A stretch of DNA of 64,000 nucleotides from an uncultured Candidatus Binatia bacterium (GCA_958295985.1 OY282432.1:682001-746000); one strand, 5' to 3'. Counted from the stretch's first letter, positions 17,178 to 26,492 are shown. Notes: generated by a model from the letters alone, not told the origin. Program-made: numbers and translations.

Positions 17178-18518
17178 GTGCAGATGCCGATGTCAACAGA
17201 GACCCTCACTGATAGCGCCCGCGCTCGACACGACCCAAACAAGGTACTGCCCAAAGACAGAGCAGTCCACGACTGGTACAGATTCGTTCTGTCGTTCCCA
17301 CCCCACCTCGTCCGAGGCTACCTCGAACGGTTTCGTGTTCACCGCTTCGACACGGTGCTCGACCCGTTCTGCGGAACCGGCACAACGTTGATCGAATGCA
17401 AGAAGCTCGGCATCCGTAGCGTGGGGATAGAATCGAACCCCATGGCATATTTTGCCAGTTCGGTGAAAATCGACTGGACAGTAGACCACATTGGGCTTTC
17501 AGGCTACGCGGATCAGGTTGTAGCGGCAGCCAAGAAGACTCTGATGCAACACGGCATCGACGAATGGGACAGCCTCCCACTGTTTGCATCAAGGAAAAAT
17601 TCGGAGATCCCAATGCAAGGACTGGATCCGGGTCAGTCCAGGTTGTTGTTGAAGGACTCCATAAGCCCGCTGCCCTTGCACAAAACATTGGTCCTCTTGG
17701 CCGAGATAGACCGTCACGGCACGCGTCAACTGCAGCGATGTGGACGCCTCGCCCTTGCGCACGCCCTTGTATATCGCATCGGCAACTTGAAGTTTGGTCC
17801 GGAGGTAGGAGTCGGTCAGATCAAGGATGACGCTCCGGTCCTGAATGTCTGGCACGACTGCATAAGGACAATGGCCAGTGACATTGGTCTCGTCAAAGAT
17901 CAGACAGCCGTCCCTGCTGATGTCATCAAGGCAGACGCTCGAAAACTCGACCGGGCTTTGGAACCGAAATCCGTCGATGCCGTGATTACTTCTCCGCCGT
18001 ACCCGAACGAGAAGGACTATACACGAACAACACGACTGGAGTCCGTCGTCCTCGGATTGATACGTGACAGACAGGACTTACGCTCATTGAAACAGGACCT
18101 GATCAGGTCCAATACAAGAGGCGTGTATAAATCGGACAACGACGATCTTGAGATCGCCGACAACGTCGCAATACGGAACATAGCTGACGCAATTGAACAG
18201 CGTCGTATTGCATTGCGCAAAAACTCCGGCTTCGAACGCCTGTACCCAAGGGTGACCCGACTTTACTTCGGTGGTATGGTACGACATCTTGCTTCCCTCC
18301 GGCCTGTACTCAAACCAGGGGCGAGGCTCGCCTACGTCGTCGGCGACCAGGCATCTTATCTGAGAGTCATGATCCGCACTGGAAAGCTGCTGGCCGATCT
18401 GGCCCAGTCGCTGAATTATAAAGTCACTGGGATCGACCTGTTTCGGACAAGACCGTCAACGGTTACCGGCGAGCAACTTCGCGAAGAGGTTGTCTTGCTG
18501 GAATGGCCTGGCACCTGA
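17178..18518 (+). CDS. Type II DNA methyltransferase (N4-cytosine/N6-adenine type)
   Basis: Predicted 446 aa. AdoMet motif I DPFCGTGTT lies at residues 62-70 and catalytic TSPPYP at 271-276, so motif I comes first with a ~200-residue insert between, probably the target recognition region. GTG at 17178 is chosen as the start because GGAGAAG lies six bases before it; ATGs at 17184 and 17190 are alternatives. The C-terminal TRPSTVTGEQLREEVVLLE is a common ending of such enzymes. It is immediately followed by an endonuclease-like gene, so the two form a restriction-modification pair. Lower GC than the flanking catabolic genes suggests horizontal acquisition. Confidence 0.92.
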   Translation: MQMPMSTETLTDSARARHDPNKVLPKDRAVHDWYRFVLSFPPHLVRGYLERFRVHRFDTVLDPFCGTGTTLIECKKLGIRSVGIESNPMAYFASSVKIDWTVDHIGLSGYADQVVAAAKKTLMQHGIDEWDSLPLFASRKNSEIPMQGLDPGQSRLLLKDSISPLPLHKTLVLLAEIDRHGTRQLQRCGRLALAHALVYRIGNLKFGPEVGVGQIKDDAPVLNVWHDCIRTMASDIGLVKDQTAVPADVIKADARKLDRALEPKSVDAVITSPPYPNEKDYTRTTRLESVVLGLIRDRQDLRSLKQDLIRSNTRGVYKSDNDDLEIADNVAIRNIADAIEQRRIALRKNSGFERLYPRVTRLYFGGMVRHLASLRPVLKPGARLAYVVGDQASYLRVMIRTGKLLADLAQSLNYKVTGIDLFRTRPSTVTGEQLREEVVLLEWPGT

Positions 18519-19347
18519 TCGAAAGGGGACTCCTATTCCTACCCAGAACAGGTATGCAGTGATTATCGAGGCGATTTTTCACGCCAAGTATGAGACCGGA
18601 CAACATGAGGTGGACTTCCAGCGAGACGATATTGTCGCGTTCGCATCCGAGTTGAATGTCCGCCTGCCCAAGAATCTAGGCGATCTGCTCTATACCTTCC
18701 GTTACAGAGCAGACCTTCCTGCCAGCATTCTGGAGAAAGCACCTACCGGAAAAACCTGGATCATCCGTCCAGCGGGACGGAGCAAATACCGGTTCGTTCT
18801 GGTCAGCGACGCGCCGCTGACGCCCAACCCGAACCTTGCGGTCACGAAGATACCGGACTCAACTCCGGGAATGATCGCCAAGTATGCCTTTGGCGACGAG
18901 CAGGCGGTTCTGGCCCGTGTCCGCTACAATCGGTTGGTTGATATTTTTCTTGGAATCGCATGCTACTCGCTCCAAAATCATCTCCGCACGACCGTCCCTG
19001 GTATGGGCCAAGTCGAGACTGATGAAATCTACGTCGGTGTAGACAAGGGCGGTTGCCAGTACGTGGTGCCCGTCCAGGCCAAAGGTGGAAAAGATAAACT
19101 GAATAGAGTTCAAATTGAACAGGACATCGCGCTGTGTGCCGACAAATTGCCCTCTTTGCTTTGTCGACCTGTTGGAACCCAACTCATGGAGGATGATCTG
19201 GTGGCGCTTTTCGAGTTCGAGCAGGAGGAGGATGGCTTAAAGGTGATTTCAGAGAAGCACTATCAACTGGTGCCGCCACACGCAGTGACCCCAGAGGACT
19301 TGGCCAGATACAGGCGGCGTCTATCGGAGGGACCCGGCCGAGTCTGA
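18490..19347 (+). CDS. Predicted type II restriction endonuclease, PD-(D/E)XK-like
   Basis: Up to 285 aa. It is encoded directly behind the methyltransferase and overlaps it. A nuclease core is suggested by VETDEIYVGVDKGGCQY followed by VVPVQAKGGKD, where acidic residues near 176-179 and the QAK lysine (198) fit a PD-(D/E)XK metal site. RYNRLVDIFLGI and SLQNHLRT are strongly patterned. The start is uncertain: TTG at 18490 lies inside the methyltransferase gene, while AAAGGGG at 18522-18528 points to a rare ATT start at 18535 just before the PTQNRYAVII segment; GTG at 18559 is a shorter alternative. The specificity is unknown. Confidence 0.75.
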   Translation: MSCWNGLAPDRKGTPIPTQNRYAVIIEAIFHAKYETGQHEVDFQRDDIVAFASELNVRLPKNLGDLLYTFRYRADLPASILEKAPTGKTWIIRPAGRSKYRFVLVSDAPLTPNPNLAVTKIPDSTPGMIAKYAFGDEQAVLARVRYNRLVDIFLGIACYSLQNHLRTTVPGMGQVETDEIYVGVDKGGCQYVVPVQAKGGKDKLNRVQIEQDIALCADKLPSLLCRPVGTQLMEDDLVALFEFEQEEDGLKVISEKHYQLVPPHAVTPEDLARYRRRLSEGPGRV

Positions 19348-19548
19348 TCCCACCCTCAGGAATGACCGCCGGCCCGATCGCGTGCGGAGATGCACAGGCG
19401 GCCGAAGTCACGGGGACCCATAACGTGTCCACAATTTGTGGATCAGCCAAGTTGGGCAGTAAAGTCACGGTTTACATGGTCACGGAGAAGAACGGCCCGT
19501 AACGTCAGGGCGTCACATTGCACAAGCCTATGGAAAGGACCCATTGCC

Positions 19549-20511
19549 ATGAGTGAGCCCGAACCCACCCGCATACGCGGCATCTACCGCTCCCCCACCC
19601 ATCTACCCATCTGGGAAGTTCTCGAAGAGGCCGGGATCTGGCGGGAAGTCGGCATCGAGGTCACGAGCTTCGAGTTCTGCAACAGCTCGGCCACCACCGA
19701 GAAGGCCCTTTTCGCGGGCGAGATCGATTTCGTATCCGGGAATCACATCTCGCCCTATGCCCTGGTGGCGGAAGGGAAACCCATCGTCTCCATCGCCTCG
19801 CCGGGCAACAGCGTCAACGACCGCCTGATCTCGCGCAAGCCGGTCCGGTCCCTGTCCGAGATCGAGGGCGCCCGCATCGGCGACACCGCCATCCGCGATG
19901 CCGCGGGCGGCTACCATCATCCGCGCGGCAACCACATGCTGTACATCATGCGGGCGGGCCTGAAGCTGGACGACGTGGAGTGGGTCCCCCTGGCGGAGGA
20001 CACGCACGCGCTGCGCGACGTGCTGCCGGACGCCTTCGAGGCCGGCCGGATCGATGCCGCACTGGTGACCGGGAACACCGACGCCTACGAACGGGCGGGC
20101 CTGCACGTGCTGCCTCTGGAGCCCCTGCCCATGATCAACGGACCGACCATCACCACCGGCATGAACGTGCTCCGGGAACGGCCGGGGCTGGGCGAGCGGT
20201 TGGTGAAGGCCATGGTCCTGGGCATCCATTTCGCCAAGACGCAACGCACCCGAACCGAAGCGATCCTGGCCGATCTCAAGGAGCGCATCCCCGCATCGGG
20301 AGGCCGCTATGCGAGCGTCACCAAGCTCGCCTCCAAGCCCTACCCGGACATCCGGGGCGTGGCCAACGCGTACAAGCTGTGCTGCATGGACGCCCCCAAG
20401 GCGGAAGAGCTGAGCCCCATGTCGCTGTGGGACCTGCACTACCTCCGGGACCTGGACGATTCCGGCTTCATCGACGAGCTGTACGCGTCTGAAACCGGTC
20501 CCGGACGCTGA
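19549..20511 (+). CDS. Substrate-binding-fold protein (SsuA/THI5/NMT1-like), cytosolic
   Basis: Predicted 320 aa. The sequence has the periplasmic binding protein type II look of SsuA/TauA/NMT1-like proteins: a PIWEVLEEAGIWREVGIEV segment, ALFAGEIDFVSGNHISPYAL, and AFEAGRIDAALVTGN. It has no signal peptide; the N-terminus (MSEPEPTRIRGIYRSPTHLP) is hydrophilic. AAAGGA nine bases upstream supports the ATG at 19549. Transporter permease and ATPase genes are absent nearby. Members of this fold without a signal peptide can be enzymes, such as 4,5-dihydroxyphthalate decarboxylase or THI5. It precedes an amidase and a LigJ-like hydratase, so an enzymatic or ligand-sensing role is possible. Confidence 0.78.
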   Translation: MSEPEPTRIRGIYRSPTHLPIWEVLEEAGIWREVGIEVTSFEFCNSSATTEKALFAGEIDFVSGNHISPYALVAEGKPIVSIASPGNSVNDRLISRKPVRSLSEIEGARIGDTAIRDAAGGYHHPRGNHMLYIMRAGLKLDDVEWVPLAEDTHALRDVLPDAFEAGRIDAALVTGNTDAYERAGLHVLPLEPLPMINGPTITTGMNVLRERPGLGERLVKAMVLGIHFAKTQRTRTEAILADLKERIPASGGRYASVTKLASKPYPDIRGVANAYKLCCMDAPKAEELSPMSLWDLHYLRDLDDSGFIDELYASETGPGR

Positions 20512-20599
20512 CGCCGCCGGGGCGTGTCAGGGGCGGGTTTCATACCCACCTGCACGCAGGGCACGATTCGGGGAACCAGACCACTAGCGAAGCCGGTCC

Positions 20600-22117
20600 A
20601 TGTCTTTCAAGAAACCGACGCGCGATCAGATGCGGGCCGTCGCGGACGGTCTCGGCATTGATCTGTCCGACGACGAGTTGACCGGGTATCTGGACCGGAT
20701 GGAGGGATTCTCCCGCGCCTATGCGTTGGTGGACGAGGCGCCCGACCCGGCGCCGGGAGCCGGACACCGGCGCTCACCCGGGCGCCGTCCGAGGCCGGCC
20801 GAGAACCGCTACAACGCCTGGTTCGTGAAGACGTCGATCCGGGAAGAGTACCACGGCCGGCTTGCGGGGAAGACCCTGGCCGTGAAGGACTCCATCTGTG
20901 TGGCCGGCCTGCCGATGATGAACGGCGCCTCGTTCCTGGAGGGCGCCGTGCCCGACGTGGACGCTACCGTCGTCACCCGTGCGCTCCACGCGGGCGCCGA
21001 GATCGTCGGCAAGACCAACTGCGAGTTTCTTTCCCTCTCGGGCGGGAGCCATACCTGCGCCAACGGACCGGTCATCAACCCGCACAAGGAGGGCTACTCG
21101 GCAGGCGGCTCGTCGTCCGGGAGCGCGGTAGCCGTAGCCGTGGGCGACGTGGGAATGGCCCTGGGTTGCGACCAGGCCGGTTCCATCCGGGTACCCGCGG
21201 CCTGGTGCGGCATCGTGGGGCTCAAGCCCTCCCACGGACTCGTCCCGTACACCGGCATCCTGGGTGTGGACCCGGTCGTGGACCACTGCGGCCCCATGAC
21301 ACGCAACGTGGACGGCAACGCCCTCCTGCTGGAAGTGGTCGCCGGACGCGACGGCATGGACCCGCGCCAGCCAGGCTCCTGGCAACCGGTGAAGTACACC
21401 AGGGCGCGCCGTGCCGGCGCCAAGGGCCTGCGCGTAGCCGTGGTAAAGGAAGGCTTCGGGCAGCGCAACGCCGAAGCCGAGGTCGATGAACGGGTCCGCG
21501 CTGCCGCCGACGCCCTGCCCGGCCTCGGCATCCATGTGGAGGAAGTGTCCGTGCCCGTTCACGAACGGGCTTGGCTGCTCGCCCAGCCCATCTACGTCGA
21601 GGGCCTCGCCCACTCCATGGCTGAATGCGGCCTCATGCCCGACGCCGAAGGTCTCGGCCCGTCAAGCCTGGCTGAGCAATTCGCTACGTGGCGCCCGCGC
21701 TGGCGCGAGCTGCCCGAGAACCTGATGGCGCTGATCCTTTTCGGCGGCTTCGTGCGCAGCCGCCACCCGGGACGCTACTACGTCAAGGCACAGCACCTGC
21801 GCCGCACCATTCGCCGGGCCTACGACGAGGTACTCTCCGAATACGACCTGCTGCTCATGCCCACGACGCCCATGGCCGCCACGCCCCTGCCCGGACCCGA
21901 CGCCGACCCCGCCGAGCACTCCCGGCGGGCGCACGAGATGCTGACGAACACCGGGCCCTTCGACGTCACCGGCCACCCGGCCATCACCCTGCCGTGCGGC
22001 GCCACTGCGGACGGGCGGCCCGTAGGGTTGATGTTGGTGGGGCGGCATTTCGAGGAGGCGACGCTGTATCGGGCGGCGTATGCGTTCGAGGGGGCGCGCG
22101 CGCCGAGAACGGATTGA
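20600..22117 (+). CDS. Amidase signature family hydrolase
   Basis: Predicted 505 aa. The amidase-signature catalytic triad is visible: Lys in LAVKDSI, cis-Ser in AGGSSSGSAVAVA and nucleophile Ser in CDQAGSIRVPAAWCG. Such enzymes hydrolyse amides (GatA, indoleacetamide, nicotinamide-type substrates). The N-terminal ~90 residues precede the domain and include an Arg/Pro-rich stretch (GHRRSPGRRPRP) of unusual make-up. No gatB or gatC lies nearby, so it is not the tRNA amidotransferase. It follows the substrate-binding-fold gene by 88 bases and converges with the LigJ-like gene. The substrate is unknown. Confidence 0.9.
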   Translation: MSFKKPTRDQMRAVADGLGIDLSDDELTGYLDRMEGFSRAYALVDEAPDPAPGAGHRRSPGRRPRPAENRYNAWFVKTSIREEYHGRLAGKTLAVKDSICVAGLPMMNGASFLEGAVPDVDATVVTRALHAGAEIVGKTNCEFLSLSGGSHTCANGPVINPHKEGYSAGGSSSGSAVAVAVGDVGMALGCDQAGSIRVPAAWCGIVGLKPSHGLVPYTGILGVDPVVDHCGPMTRNVDGNALLLEVVAGRDGMDPRQPGSWQPVKYTRARRAGAKGLRVAVVKEGFGQRNAEAEVDERVRAAADALPGLGIHVEEVSVPVHERAWLLAQPIYVEGLAHSMAECGLMPDAEGLGPSSLAEQFATWRPRWRELPENLMALILFGGFVRSRHPGRYYVKAQHLRRTIRRAYDEVLSEYDLLLMPTTPMAATPLPGPDADPAEHSRRAHEMLTNTGPFDVTGHPAITLPCGATADGRPVGLMLVGRHFEEATLYRAAYAFEGARAPRTD

Positions 22118-22145
22118 ACGCGTTACAATGTCGGGCTCAGGCGCC

Positions 22146-23141
22146 CTACGGCTTGAACCGGCTAAACACCCTCTCCGCATTCCCCCCCAGGATGGCTGCC
22201 TTCTCCTCCTCGCTCAGCCAATCCATCTCGTCGATCAGAGGTTTGACGTCGTCATACCAGCGGCCGGTACGGGGGTTGGGCTTGGAGCCGGCGCCGGGGC
22301 GTTCGGTGCCGAACAGGCAGCGGTCGGGTTTGACGACCTTGAAGAGGAGTTCGAGGGACTCGGTGTTGTAAAGGGCGGAGTCGAAGTAGAGCCGGCGCAG
22401 CCGCTCGTCAAAGTTCTCGGTGTTGTCGGGGCCCCGGAGCTGGGAGCGCCAGCGTCCCACCTGATAGGGCACCGAGCCGCCGCCGTGGGAGATGACCAGC
22501 TTCAGTCCGGGGAAGTCGGAGAAGACGTTGGAGTTCAGCAGGGAGAGGATGGCGATGCTCTCCTCGGTGATGAAGTGGCCGTGGAACGACTCCCGCTGAT
22601 TCCGGCAACTGGCGGAATGGACCAGGCCCGGAACGTCCATCGACACCATTTTTTCGTAGAGCGGATACCAGTACTCGTCGCCCATGCCGGGGGTCAGCCC
22701 GTCGCCCTCCCCAGGATCGGGATTGATCATGATGCCCACCATGCCCAGTTCGTCAATGCAGCGGTCGATCTCGTCGAAGGTGTTCTCGGGGCCGACGCCG
22801 GCGTTTTGCGGCAGTCCGGCGATGCCGCGGAACCGTGTGGGCTCGACCTTCACCTGGAGCGCGATGGCGTCGTTCACTGCCTCGCAGTACCAGTGGACGA
22901 TCTTCTCGGGCTTTTCCGAATGCATCATGGTGTAGGGTCGCGGCGAGATGAAGGCCATATCCGTGCCCACCTGATCCAGCACCTCGGTGTGCTTGTGGCC
23001 CTGCCAAGTGGCAGATTTGATGCTTTCCTCGGTTACCGGCGGTTTGCGCTTGCCGTGAAACCCCCGGCTGTTGATGAGGCTGGCCTGATAGCGGCTCAGT
23101 TCCTCGCCCGCGACGATGTGGTTGTGGATGTCGATGATCAC
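22146..23141 (-). CDS. LigJ-like 4-oxalomesaconate hydratase family amidohydrolase
   Basis: Predicted 331 aa. It reads closely like LigJ of the protocatechuate 4,5-cleavage pathway: WYPLYEKMVSMDVPGLVHSA, DFPGLKLVISHGGGSVPYQ, DPRTG-like NPRTGRWYDDVKPL and EEKAAILGGNAERVFSR. Metal-ligand histidines H6 and H8 are in IIDIHNH, another His is in VISHGG, and LFGTE holds the glutamate that binds zinc in LigJ. The start is GTG at 23141, with AAAGGAG eight bases upstream; the frame extends further but without similarity. LigJ hydrates 4-oxalomesaconate to citramalate-type acid on the way to pyruvate and oxaloacetate. With the LigB-like gene at 42428 this supports a meta-cleavage pathway. Confidence 0.82.
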   Translation of the reverse strand: MIIDIHNHIVAGEELSRYQASLINSRGFHGKRKPPVTEESIKSATWQGHKHTEVLDQVGTDMAFISPRPYTMMHSEKPEKIVHWYCEAVNDAIALQVKVEPTRFRGIAGLPQNAGVGPENTFDEIDRCIDELGMVGIMINPDPGEGDGLTPGMGDEYWYPLYEKMVSMDVPGLVHSASCRNQRESFHGHFITEESIAILSLLNSNVFSDFPGLKLVISHGGGSVPYQVGRWRSQLRGPDNTENFDERLRRLYFDSALYNTESLELLFKVVKPDRCLFGTERPGAGSKPNPRTGRWYDDVKPLIDEMDWLSEEEKAAILGGNAERVFSRFKP

Positions 23142-23380
23142 AGGCTGTCTCCTTTGCTGGTTTGAAATCGAGAGTGGCTGCGGAAAGACCCTGTCTTGCA
23201 GGGTGGGATTCGGCATGCAAGAATTGTACGTGGTATGCTGTAGCCGTTGGCCTTGTCGTGCCGGGTCGGGACCGCCGGTTCCGCCCCGCCGTCCGATGAC
23301 GGATTGTACAGGAGAAAGCCTGTCACGGCCACAAGCCATATTTTCGCAGCATGGGTTTCTCTGCAAGCCAAGGAGTCGTG

Positions 23381-24457
23381 ATGCGATCAAGGCACAGGAT
23401 GCGCTACTTGCTGCTCGGCGATCTGCTCGTGCTGGTCCTCGCAATCGTTCCGGCTGCATCCACGGACGCTTTCGCGGTGAAGTGGCGGGGAATAACCGAG
23501 GCCGAAAACAGGATCGTGTTCTCGGGACGTCACCTGGACGATTACCGAGCGTTGCATTATGACCGTCCCTTCGACGAAGGCAACAACCCGGAGGAGCGCT
23601 ATCGGGTTCAATGGAAAGCCGGCTCCCGCCGTCTTCCGGTCTTTTCGGCTCACCTGCACATACTGCCTCCCGGCCGCTACTTCCCCGGCAGTGTGCAGCA
23701 CAATCTCGATCGGTATGCCAAGGGTCTCGCGTGGTTCAAGGACAAGCCTTTGTCAACCGTTGAAACCGGCACCGCGGGGACGGTGCTGGGACCGGCCGAT
23801 TTTCTGATTTTCACCGCGGACAAGCATCGATGCGGAGTGTTCTTACTCTATTTCGATGACAGTGCGATCAGCCGCCCCGACGCTCTCGGCAACACTCGTG
23901 TGGATGGTCTCTACTGCCCGGTTTCCGGTCAGGTCGATGCCGAAACCCTTGAGTCCCTTCTCTCCAGGGTGGGCGTCCGAGGCATCGCCGTTCCAAAGAT
24001 GGAAGAGCCACAGGCCGGCCGTCGCCCGGCTTTGCAGCGCCCCTCGACGGACTCTCTCGCCACGCTCGTGGCCACCGGCGACATCAAGAGGTTGCGCAGA
24101 GTGGCGGTCAAGGACTTCGATCCGGATACGACTATTGCTTTTCAGCATCCGCGTTTCGCGAACGGCCGCGTCATAAGAAGGCCGATCCTCGTGGCCGCGG
24201 CCCTTTTCGGTCAGACGGAGATCGTGGTGTTTCTGCTCAACAAGGGCGCTTCCACCCGTGGACCTTCGTCCGGAGCGATCTGCGCGGCCGTTGCCAGGAG
24301 GCACCCCAAAATCGTTGAGGTGCTTCTCAAGAAGGATCCAGAACTGACGGATTACAATCGCTGTGGCCGAAGCCGGGATCTGTCACCGATCTATCTGGCA
24401 AGGCAGCTCAACCTTCGGGACATTGTCCACAAGCTTCTCGAAACGAATTCCCGATGA
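23381..24457 (+). CDS. Exported ankyrin-repeat protein
   Basis: Predicted 358 aa. The ATG at 23381 is preceded by AAGGAG and gives a signal peptide (MRSRHRMRYLLLGDLLVLVL, then a small-residue cleavage region near residue 30). A unique N-terminal domain (~residues 35-210) has no family I recognise. The C-terminal 120 residues are ankyrin-like: ATLVATGDIKRLRRVAVKDF, RPILVAAALFGQTEIVVFLL, GAICAAVARRHPKIVEVLLK and PIYLARQLNLRDIVHKLLET. It overlaps the following S9 peptidase gene, so the two are probably expressed together. Ankyrin repeats bind proteins; in the periplasm they are sometimes immunity or binding partners. No more can be said. Confidence 0.78.
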   Translation: MRSRHRMRYLLLGDLLVLVLAIVPAASTDAFAVKWRGITEAENRIVFSGRHLDDYRALHYDRPFDEGNNPEERYRVQWKAGSRRLPVFSAHLHILPPGRYFPGSVQHNLDRYAKGLAWFKDKPLSTVETGTAGTVLGPADFLIFTADKHRCGVFLLYFDDSAISRPDALGNTRVDGLYCPVSGQVDAETLESLLSRVGVRGIAVPKMEEPQAGRRPALQRPSTDSLATLVATGDIKRLRRVAVKDFDPDTTIAFQHPRFANGRVIRRPILVAAALFGQTEIVVFLLNKGASTRGPSSGAICAAVARRHPKIVEVLLKKDPELTDYNRCGRSRDLSPIYLARQLNLRDIVHKLLETNSR

Positions 24458-26435
24458 CGCAGTCGCCGATGCGTCCCGGGACCCGTACCAGAACACCGGA
24501 AAACCCCTTCCGAGGCGGAGTTTTTTCTGTGCAATGGCCTTGATCAGCCTTGTTGCGGCCATGGCGCCAGGGGGCTGTCCTGATTCTATGGCCAACAGCC
24601 GGATTCATACGCAGCCCCCTGCACGGGGGCATGTGCCGTCATATGACGGCGCAAAGATGATCGTTCTGAACGACCACGAGGACGGCACATTCGTCGACAT
24701 CGTGGAAACCGCTTCGGGTCGATCCTTCGGGCTCCTGTCGCATTCCTTCATTGGAGCCATTTGGGGCGAAAACAGCGACGTTGCTTACGCAGTCGCCAAG
24801 GACAAACAGATTTACCGGCTGTCGCTGGGCTCCAATGCCGAACGAACTGACAAGGTTTCACTTACCGGACCGGAGGCCATTCCGGCAAACCAGGCGCCGC
24901 GCGTCCTCCGTTTCCCTTCGCCGGCAGCTCCCTTTCTCCTCGCAACAACTTCACGACGCCGCCAGCCGCTCTATCGCTGCGATTTGAACCCGGACTCCGG
25001 CGAACAGTCCATCGAGACCCGATGCCGGGTTTTGATCGAAGACGGTCGGGGCGTGGTCCACTGGCTCATGACTGCGAAGGGCCGGATCGTCGCAAGGATC
25101 AAAATATCGCCTGCCGGGCAAAACGTGTTCCAATCCCGGACATCGTCGGGGGAATGGGTCTCGCTGTTCGACTATACCCGGTACTACACCGATCTGGTGC
25201 CTATCGGACCCGTACAGCAGGACGGCACGGTGTGGGCACTCTCCAACCGGCAGCGCGAGAGGGTAGCGCTGGTCCGGCTGAACATCGAGACGGGAACGGA
25301 AGCGGTTTTCTTCGAGCACGATCGCTACGATCTGACGAGGACGACGGTCCATTTCGACAAGGACGGCGAGGGCACGCCTTTGCTGGTTTCCTACAACCCG
25401 GACTACCAGGTTGTCGTGCACTTTCATGACGGGCTGGAGGCCGCATACGCCGCGCTGTACGAGAAAGTCGGCAAACCATCTCGCATAGATTTGGGAAGCA
25501 TGGACCAGATGGAAAAATCTGCCGTCGTCGAGGTGGCGAACCCGCAACTCCATCGTAGCTGGTACTTTCTCGATCTCGAGAAGAATACGTTCCGGGAATT
25601 GTCAGGCAGCTCTCTCGCGTCGTATCGCCATCCGCCCTCTCCCTCTCGACCGGTGACGTTTCCAGCACGCGACGGACTGAAGCTTTACGGTTATCTGACG
25701 TTGCCGCAGGACCCTGACGCCCCCGGTCCTTCCCCGATGATCCTCATGCTTCACGGCGGTCCATGGGACAGGTATTTCTGGCCGGCCCCTCCGTTGGTCC
25801 GGTTTCTTGCCAGCAGGGGCTACGCGGTGCTCAGGCTGAACTATCGCGGATCCCGCGGTTACGATAGAAGCTTTCTCGCCGCGGGGCAGGGGACGTTGTT
25901 CGGGCGTATGCAGCACGATGTCCTGGATGCCGCGGAATGGGCCATAGCGAACGGGCACGCCACACGCGATGGGATCGCACTGTTTGGAGGTAGTTTTGGC
26001 GGATTTCTGACGCTCGTGATGCTGGCGCAGCATCCTGACAGCTTCAGGGCAGGAATCGCAATCAATTCCATAACCGATGCAGTCGATTTTTGGAAAACCG
26101 ATTGGTCGCGTCCCTCCAGCCGCATAGTTTGGCGTCGTTTCTTCGGGAGCCGGGATCTGCCCGAGTTGGCTTTAGCCGAAATTTCGCCGATCAATAACAT
26201 CGATCGAATCGTCGCGCCGGTCCAGTTGATCGCGGGGTCTCGCGATCAGCGCGTTCCGGTGTCCCAATCCCAGGAGATGTTCCATCTGCTGAAGGAAGGG
26301 GGCAAATCGGTGGAATTCGTCGAGTTCGAGCATGCCAGTCACCAGATCTTGAACCCGAACACGACGTCACACGTCGTCCCCTCAATCGAGGCATTTCTCG
26401 AGGAACACCTGAGCCGCAAACCCGAGACCCGGTAG
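24423..26435 (+). CDS. Exported S9-family peptidase (prolyl oligopeptidase/acylaminoacyl type)
   Basis: About 670 aa. A beta-propeller-like N-terminal half is followed by an alpha/beta-hydrolase domain. Catalytic residues: Ser524 in GGSFGGF, Asp608 in AGSRDQRVP and His640 in EHASHQIL; LMLHGGPWDRY and LRLNYRGSRGYD are the usual oxyanion-region motifs. The start is uncertain. TTG at 24423 leaves LPRRSFFCAMALISLVAAMA as the export signal, with a twin arginine and a Cys in APGGC that might be lipidated; GTG at 24363 and ATG at 24534 are in frame. It overlaps the ankyrin gene. It likely cleaves short peptides in the periplasm. Confidence 0.88.
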   Translation: MSTSFSKRIPDDAVADASRDPYQNTGKPLPRRSFFCAMALISLVAAMAPGGCPDSMANSRIHTQPPARGHVPSYDGAKMIVLNDHEDGTFVDIVETASGRSFGLLSHSFIGAIWGENSDVAYAVAKDKQIYRLSLGSNAERTDKVSLTGPEAIPANQAPRVLRFPSPAAPFLLATTSRRRQPLYRCDLNPDSGEQSIETRCRVLIEDGRGVVHWLMTAKGRIVARIKISPAGQNVFQSRTSSGEWVSLFDYTRYYTDLVPIGPVQQDGTVWALSNRQRERVALVRLNIETGTEAVFFEHDRYDLTRTTVHFDKDGEGTPLLVSYNPDYQVVVHFHDGLEAAYAALYEKVGKPSRIDLGSMDQMEKSAVVEVANPQLHRSWYFLDLEKNTFRELSGSSLASYRHPPSPSRPVTFPARDGLKLYGYLTLPQDPDAPGPSPMILMLHGGPWDRYFWPAPPLVRFLASRGYAVLRLNYRGSRGYDRSFLAAGQGTLFGRMQHDVLDAAEWAIANGHATRDGIALFGGSFGGFLTLVMLAQHPDSFRAGIAINSITDAVDFWKTDWSRPSSRIVWRRFFGSRDLPELALAEISPINNIDRIVAPVQLIAGSRDQRVPVSQSQEMFHLLKEGGKSVEFVEFEHASHQILNPNTTSHVVPSIEAFLEEHLSRKPETR

Positions 26436-26492
26436 CGGCTCGTCCGTCGTGACCGGGCCCCGCCGGCGCCCGACCTCGCCACTGTCGTTGCC

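Noticed and set aside
19348..19548. A small gene or regulator in the 200-base gap after the restriction gene
   Set aside because: No frame with a start, ribosome site and sensible protein was found.
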